From assembly GCA_035631615.1 (NCBI GenBank), contig DASQIK010000026.1:1-61828 (forward strand): a stretch of 61,828 bases of DNA. The letters are read 5' to 3'. The position numbers and the translations under genes are program-made. Every line of letters starts with the position of its first letter. Position 1 is the stretch's first letter. This DNA comes from UBA5189 sp035631615. GTDB taxonomy: Bacteria > Chloroflexota > Limnocylindria > Limnocylindrales > CSP1-4. Of the stretch, positions 58,023 through 61,828 are shown one piece after another. Below the pieces are notes generated by a model. The model ran no database searches, was not told where the DNA came from, and saw only the letters and a list, made by a program, of their open reading frames with translations.

Positions 58023-59326
58023 CACATCGCCGCCGCGGCCGGCAGGGCGATCACGAATCGCGCGCCGTGGCTCTCGGCCGGCTCGCACCACAGCCTCGCA
58101 CCGATCGACTCAGACAGCCGCCGCGCCGCGTACAGCCCGATGCCCGAACCGCGCGCGGTGTGCGTGTCGCGCCGCGCGTAGGGCTCGAAGATGCGCTCGC
58201 GCCACTCCTCCGGGATTCCCGGCCCCTCGTCCGCGACGCCGATGCGGACGCTGCCGTCGGCCATCCGCCAGTCGAGCCGGATCGTCGTGTCGGGCGGCGC
58301 GTACTTCACCGCGTTCTCGACCAGGTGCTCGAGGATCTGGCGGAGCCGGCTCGGGTCGGTCAGGGCGTACAGGCGGATGCCTTCGCGCAGCTCGAGCCTG
58401 TGCCGCGCGAGCAGCGGCGCCAGCTCCCGAGCAGCCTCGCCCACGACCTCGCCGACGTCGGTCGGCTGGAGGTCAGCCGGGAGCTCCGGGCCGACGCGCA
58501 CGGAAGCAAGAATGGAGTCGACCAGCCGATCGAGGCGCGCTACCTGCTCCATGGTCGCGTGATACCAGCCGGCGCGGCGGTCGCGCCGTTCGATGTCGCG
58601 CGACTCGCGGCCCTCGAGGGGCGGCTCCTCCGCGAGCAGCTCCGTGTAGGCGCGGACGACGGCGAGCGGCGTGCGCAGCTCGTGGGTGACCATCGCGATG
58701 AGCTCGGCGCGCGCCTCGTCGATCGCCTTCAGCTCGGTCGCCCGCGCCTCCGCCTCGCGCTGCATGCGGCCCTTCTCGACGATGCCGCCGAGCAGATCGG
58801 CGATGGCGCGGAGGTGGGCCACGTCCGACGGCGTGAACTCGCGTCGCTGCTCCGTCTGCACGTTCAGGACGCCGACCGTTCGATCGTTCCACACCAGCGG
58901 CACCGACAGCATCGAGGCGATGAACCGCTTCTGGTCGATCCCGCGGACCCAGAGGAAGCGATCGTCCCTGCTCACGTCGGCGATCGCGAGCGGCTCGCGT
59001 GTCTCGGCGACCCGGCCGGTGACGCCGCCGCCGAACGGGACCCGCGCCCGTCCGATCTGGTAGCGATCGAGGCCGTTGGTGGCGGCCAGCGTCAGGTTCT
59101 CCGCATCGCGATCGAGGAGGTACAGCGAAGACACGCTGGCTCGAAGCGCGTCGCGCGTCTCGTCCACGACGGTGTTCAGCAGCTCTTCCCACGTGCTCGC
59201 AGTCGTGGCCATGCGGGCCACGCGATGCAGGAACCGGAGCTGGTCAAGCTGCTCGATGGCGGCGCCGGACAGGGGCTCGTCGGGCGGCTCGTGCGCCGGC
59301 GTGGTCGCCGGAAGGGTATCGGTCAC
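58022..59326 (-). CDS. GAF-containing sensor histidine kinase
   Basis: The 434-residue soluble kinase has a GAF domain (about 30-185), a HisKA dimerisation domain with the phospho-acceptor His in VTHELRTPLAVV (near 217), and an ATPase domain with ENAVKYAP (N box), DEGPGIP (G1) and RGSGIGLYAA (G2). It has no membrane segment, so it senses a cytoplasmic signal. GTG 59326 is leaderless. Confidence 0.92.
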   Translation of the reverse strand: MTDTLPATTPAHEPPDEPLSGAAIEQLDQLRFLHRVARMATTASTWEELLNTVVDETRDALRASVSSLYLLDRDAENLTLAATNGLDRYQIGRARVPFGGGVTGRVAETREPLAIADVSRDDRFLWVRGIDQKRFIASMLSVPLVWNDRTVGVLNVQTEQRREFTPSDVAHLRAIADLLGGIVEKGRMQREAEARATELKAIDEARAELIAMVTHELRTPLAVVRAYTELLAEEPPLEGRESRDIERRDRRAGWYHATMEQVARLDRLVDSILASVRVGPELPADLQPTDVGEVVGEAARELAPLLARHRLELREGIRLYALTDPSRLRQILEHLVENAVKYAPPDTTIRLDWRMADGSVRIGVADEGPGIPEEWRERIFEPYARRDTHTARGSGIGLYAARRLSESIGARLWCEPAESHGARFVIALPAAAAM

Positions 59327-59332
59327 GTGATC

Positions 59333-59338
59333 ACGATA
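59333..59338 (-). promoter_or_regulatory. Leaderless promoter -10 box of two-component operon
   Basis: TATCGT, 6 nt, GTG 59326. Confidence 0.6.
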
Positions 59339-59373
59339 CCGGAGCTTGTCCCGCGGCCCGCTCGAGCCGAGGC

Positions 59374-60582
59374 CTAGGCGCCGCCGATCCCGCGTCGAGC
59401 GAGCGCGTCGGCGAGCCGTTCGTAGTCGCCGAGCTCGTTGTAGCGCTGGGCGGAGAGGCGCAGGAGCGCATGCGTTGGCGCGGCGCCGGGGTCTCGCGCA
59501 GCGCGCACCGGGAACGGCCCGACGGGGACCTCGATTCGCTCATCCGCGGCCAGCCCGGTCGTCAATGCCTCCGTCGTCGCCTCGTTCGCGGCGATCGGCA
59601 GGGCGATCGCGGCCATCGATCCGACCATCGAGTCGGGCGCGATCGGCGCGAGCCCGACCCTGATGGTCAGGAGGTTGCGCCCGGCCAGGACCAGGTCCCG
59701 GTTCGTCGCCATGTGCACCGGCCAGCCGCCGGGCGAGAGGCCGCCGATGACCTGCAGCGCCTCCGGGAGCGCCAGGAAGGCGGTCGGATTGCCGGTGCCC
59801 TGCCAGTCGAACTCCTTCCAGAGGGTCGGACGGTCTGAGCGGGGGTCGTTGCGCCCGTGGCTGGTGACCAGCGGGAGCACGCGGTCGCGGCGGTCCTCGC
59901 GCACGTGAAGGACGCCGGCACCCTTCGGGCCGCACAGCCATTTGTGGCCGTTCCCGGTCCAGTACGCGGCGCCGAGCGCGCGCAGGTCCACCGGGACCAT
60001 GCCGGGCGCGTGCGCCGCATCGACGAGCGTGTCGACGCCCAGGCGATCCAGCTCGCGGACGATCGTCTCGATCGGGAGGACGAGGCCGCTCGGGCTGGTC
60101 ACGTGGCTGATGAGCGCGAGCCGGGTTCGCGGGCTGACACCCGCAAGGATCGCCTCGACGACCTGTTCCGGATGGCGGATCGGCAGCGGGATCGAGACGC
60201 GGACGACCCGTGCCTTTGCCCGCTCGGCCACCGTCGCAAGCGCGTTCAGCGTCGCGTTGTACTCGTGATCATTGGTGAGGAGCTCGTCGCCGGGCCGTAG
60301 CCGGAGCGACTCGACCACCGTCGCGACACCGGTCGTCGCGTTCGGGACGACGACCAGGCCCTCGGGGTCCGCGTTGAGGAACGTCGCGACCTGTTCGCGT
60401 GCCGCATCGAGGCGGCTCTCGAACTCACGCGTGAGGAAGCGGATCGGGTCGGATTCGAGCTCGGCGACCAGCGCTTGCTGCGCCTCCAGGACCGGCCTTG
60501 GGCAGGCCCCGTACGTGCCATGGGTCAGGTAGGTGATCGAGGGATCGAAGTCCCACGGGCTGTCGGGAGCGTACCGGCGCAT
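59374..60582 (-). CDS. Class V aminotransferase (isopenicillin-N-epimerase-like)
   Basis: The 402-residue fold-type I enzyme has the early TYLTHGTYGACP motif typical of the isopenicillin N epimerase/cysteine desulfurase branch, VPNATTGVATV, the Asp in LVDAAHAPG and the PLP lysine in GNGHKWLCGPKG. ATG 60582 is chosen from the promoter spacing; the frame continues upstream to 60615. The substrate is unknown; amino-acid lyase, desulfurase or epimerase activity are all possible. Confidence 0.86.
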   Translation of the reverse strand: MRRYAPDSPWDFDPSITYLTHGTYGACPRPVLEAQQALVAELESDPIRFLTREFESRLDAAREQVATFLNADPEGLVVVPNATTGVATVVESLRLRPGDELLTNDHEYNATLNALATVAERAKARVVRVSIPLPIRHPEQVVEAILAGVSPRTRLALISHVTSPSGLVLPIETIVRELDRLGVDTLVDAAHAPGMVPVDLRALGAAYWTGNGHKWLCGPKGAGVLHVREDRRDRVLPLVTSHGRNDPRSDRPTLWKEFDWQGTGNPTAFLALPEALQVIGGLSPGGWPVHMATNRDLVLAGRNLLTIRVGLAPIAPDSMVGSMAAIALPIAANEATTEALTTGLAADERIEVPVGPFPVRAARDPGAAPTHALLRLSAQRYNELGDYERLADALARRGIGGA

Positions 60583-60589
60583 CCGCCGG

Positions 60590-60595
60590 AGCATA
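60590..60595 (-). promoter_or_regulatory. Leaderless promoter -10 box of class V aminotransferase
   Basis: TATGCT, 7 nt, ATG 60582. It lies 2 bp from the terminator of the upstream gene. Confidence 0.55.
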
Positions 60596-60597
60596 GC

Positions 60598-60626
60598 GAC
60601 GGGCGGGCTCCCCAAGCCCGCCCGTC
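60598..60626 (-). terminator. Hairpin terminator of DUF5666-like gene
   Basis: Perfect 12-bp stem GACGGGCGGGCT/AGCCCGCCCGTC with a 5-nt loop, 23 nt after the gene's stop. Confidence 0.6.
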
Positions 60627-60649
60627 ACGGTCGTCATCTGATGGGTGGT

Positions 60650-61153
60650 TCAGCTGGCCGCGGCGGGCACCACCAGGATCCGCTTCGCGAGGGTTGTGCC
60701 GCCGTCGATCCGGCTGCGGACGAAGATCTCGGCGCCGACCTTCACGTCGGCGAGCTTGCCGGCGTTCCGGCCGAGGAAGACCTTCGTGGCGTCATCGGTC
60801 GAGACCGTCTGGGTGCCGCCGCCCGCCTCGGAGATCGTGAGCGTCCCGTTGCCGATCGACTGCACCGTGCCGTGGTCGAACTGGAGGTTCACCAGGTTGC
60901 CGTCCCTGTCCGTCACCGTGACGGTGGCATGGACGAGGTGCCGCCCGAATCGAAGCGCTCGCAGCCCGCGGACGCGGTTCTTGAGGTTCGCCGCGGGGCC
61001 GGTCGTTGCCGGGCCGGCGCTCGGGGCCGCAGCGGCGACGTTTGCCGCGGGCGTCGCCGGCCCGTTCGATGCAGCCGCAAGGCCGAGCCCGGCGAGCACG
61101 AGGATGACGATCGCGCCGCCGGTGAGGGCGAGGCGCCAGGTGGGAATGCGCAT
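60650..61153 (-). CDS. Exported DUF5666-like protein
   Basis: The 167-residue protein has an N-terminal membrane/signal segment (LALTGGAIVILVLAGLGLAAA), an Ala/Pro linker and a small beta domain with VTDRDGNLVNLQF, GTLTISEAGG and VKVGAEIFVRSRIDGG, the pattern of DUF5666 (OB-like, often in cell-envelope proteins). ATG 61153 follows AAGGAG. Function unknown. Confidence 0.72.
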   Translation of the reverse strand: MRIPTWRLALTGGAIVILVLAGLGLAAASNGPATPAANVAAAAPSAGPATTGPAANLKNRVRGLRALRFGRHLVHATVTVTDRDGNLVNLQFDHGTVQSIGNGTLTISEAGGGTQTVSTDDATKVFLGRNAGKLADVKVGAEIFVRSRIDGGTTLAKRILVVPAAAS

Positions 61154-61293
61154 CGGTGTGCTGCTCCTTGGTCGATCCGGCCGTTCGGCCGGTTGCCGGA
61201 CGTCACCGGCATGGGCGAACCATCCCGGCGGCGGGTTCGACGCGTCGCGAGCCAGTGTCAGCGCGATGTAAAGGCGCGGCTCGTGCTCAGGCT

Positions 61294-61322
61294 TTGACGG
61301 AATCGGCGATTCCGGCTACAGT
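61294..61322 (+). promoter_or_regulatory. Sigma70-type promoter of initiator tRNA
   Basis: TTGACG, 17 nt, TACAGT, with the mature tRNA 5' end 11 nt after the -10 box. It is the best consensus promoter in the window. Confidence 0.8.
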
Positions 61323-61332
61323 TGCTGGTCTT

Positions 61333-61407
61333 CGCGGGGTGGAGCAGCGGCAGCTCGTCGGGCTCATAACCCGAAGGTCGGAGGTTCGAATCCTTCCCCC
61401 GCAACCA
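61333..61407 (+). tRNA. Initiator tRNA-fMet (anticodon CAT)
   Basis: The acceptor has the initiator hallmark C1:A72 mismatch, and the anticodon stem TCGGG/CCCGA contains the three G:C pairs next to loop CTCATAA. T-arm GGAGGTTCGAATCCTTC; CCA is encoded at 61405-61407. The D-loop is short. Confidence 0.95.
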
Positions 61408-61423
61408 ACTTCGCATCTTGCCC

Positions 61424-61461
61424 AGAACCCCGGGTCCCGACCACCCGGGGTTCTTTCTTTT
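61424..61461 (+). terminator. Intrinsic terminator of tRNA-fMet
   Basis: 12-bp stem AGAACCCCGGGT/ACCCGGGGTTCT, 7-nt loop, followed by TTCTTTT. It is the only classic T-tailed terminator seen here. Confidence 0.85.
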
Positions 61462-61639
61462 CCCGGGGGCGTGCCCGCGATCGGATTGTCGCCGGCGCCC
61501 TCGCGGACGTGCAGGGTTCCTGGTGGGCGTCGCCGATCCTGGAACACCGCGGTTCCCACGGTCGAACCATGGCAATTACGGCTGGGCAGGGTCAAGGTCC
61601 GTTCAGGCAGACCTGGCGCGAGCGCGACTCGGGGTGGCG

Positions 61640-61828
61640 TCAGTCCCAGCGGAAGCGACGGATCGCCAGGCCGCAGGCCGCGATCGCCCAGGCGAGCAGG
61701 ATCAGCGCAGGGACGGTAGCGGAGGCGTCGGCGCCGCCCGCGGCAACGCCACTCGCGAGGGCAATCCGGAGCAGCTCCGCGAGTGCCGTCGCGGGCAGGA
61801 CCGCGGCGACGGGCTGGAGGAACCCTGG
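61640..61828 (-). CDS. ABC-2 type transporter permease, C-terminal end (runs off right edge)
   Basis: The last 62 codons of a minus-strand gene end at TGA 61640. The fragment reads as a loop with FLQPVAAVLPATALAELLRI, then a membrane helix (VPALILLAWAIAACGLAI) and the tail RRFRWD. This end is typical of ABC-2 permeases of drug or polysaccharide exporters. The rest of the gene and its ATPase lie outside the window. Confidence 0.65.
   Translation of the reverse strand, partial: PGFLQPVAAVLPATALAELLRIALASGVAAGGADASATVPALILLAWAIAACGLAIRRFRWD

Overview
This is a GC-rich chromosomal fragment, most likely from an uncultured Chloroflexota bacterium (a Limnocylindria-type lineage is my best guess). 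The reasons are gene content (menaquinone-type cytochrome b6 cluster with a cytochrome c-cupredoxin fusion, long GAF/GGDEF sensors, peptide-binding proteins with a C-terminal membrane anchor) and start signals: most transcription units outside the first 9 kb open with a TANNNT-type -10 box only 6-8 nt before ATG or GTG, meaning leaderless mRNAs. Taxonomy is inference.

Region 1 (1-8.8 kb) is an accessory, defence-type island ending at the 3' end of a tRNA-Arg gene. It holds a Gabija-like pair (OLD ATPase/TOPRIM nuclease plus UvrD-like helicase, minus strand), a convergent pair of an sce7726-family PD-(D/E)XK-like protein and a phage-T4-beta-like protein, and an uncharacterised protein ending in a UvrD/PcrA C-terminal (Tudor-like) module. 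Three direct copies of a palindromic repeat (916, 6717, 8137) separate these modules, and I saw no copy in the rest of the window. The island genes mostly rely on Shine-Dalgarno starts, unlike the leaderless host genes. A class II glutamine amidotransferase runs off the left edge.

Region 2 (8.8-27.3 kb) is housekeeping and regulation: PPK2, an HD phosphohydrolase, a WYL regulator, a SAM hydrolase (DUF62 family), a three-gene polar amino-acid ABC transporter, a LysM/polysaccharide deacetylase, an HTH-4xGAF-GGDEF diguanylate cyclase, a YbaK-type deacylase, a HAD phosphatase, thiamine diphosphokinase, a peroxiredoxin and a PIG-L deacetylase.

Region 3 (27.4-34.0 kb) is one tightly overlapping operon for a cytochrome b6f-like respiratory complex: a GltD-like FAD/NADPH/4Fe-4S flavoprotein, cytochrome b6, subunit IV, Rieske protein, a membrane cytochrome c-cupredoxin fusion and a membrane Kelch protein. 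I infer that it links NADPH or another soluble donor, menaquinone and a periplasmic copper/cytochrome carrier.

Region 4 (34.0-61.8 kb): DUF309 and DUF2203 proteins, aminotransferase, 2-hydroxyacid dehydrogenase, formyltransferase, tRNA-Lys, GNAT, a five-gene peptide ABC transporter, a sarcosine-oxidase-like flavoprotein, CocE/NonD and S9 hydrolases, a core-2-type glycosyltransferase that appears to start at CTG behind a six-codon leaderless uORF, a MarR-controlled heterodimeric ABC exporter, a two-component system, a class V aminotransferase, a DUF5666-like protein, initiator tRNA with a textbook promoter and terminator, and the 3' end of an ABC-2 permease. Transport, peptide and amino-acid catabolism genes dominate, which suggests a heterotroph. 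No CRISPR array, rRNA or recognisable transposase was seen.
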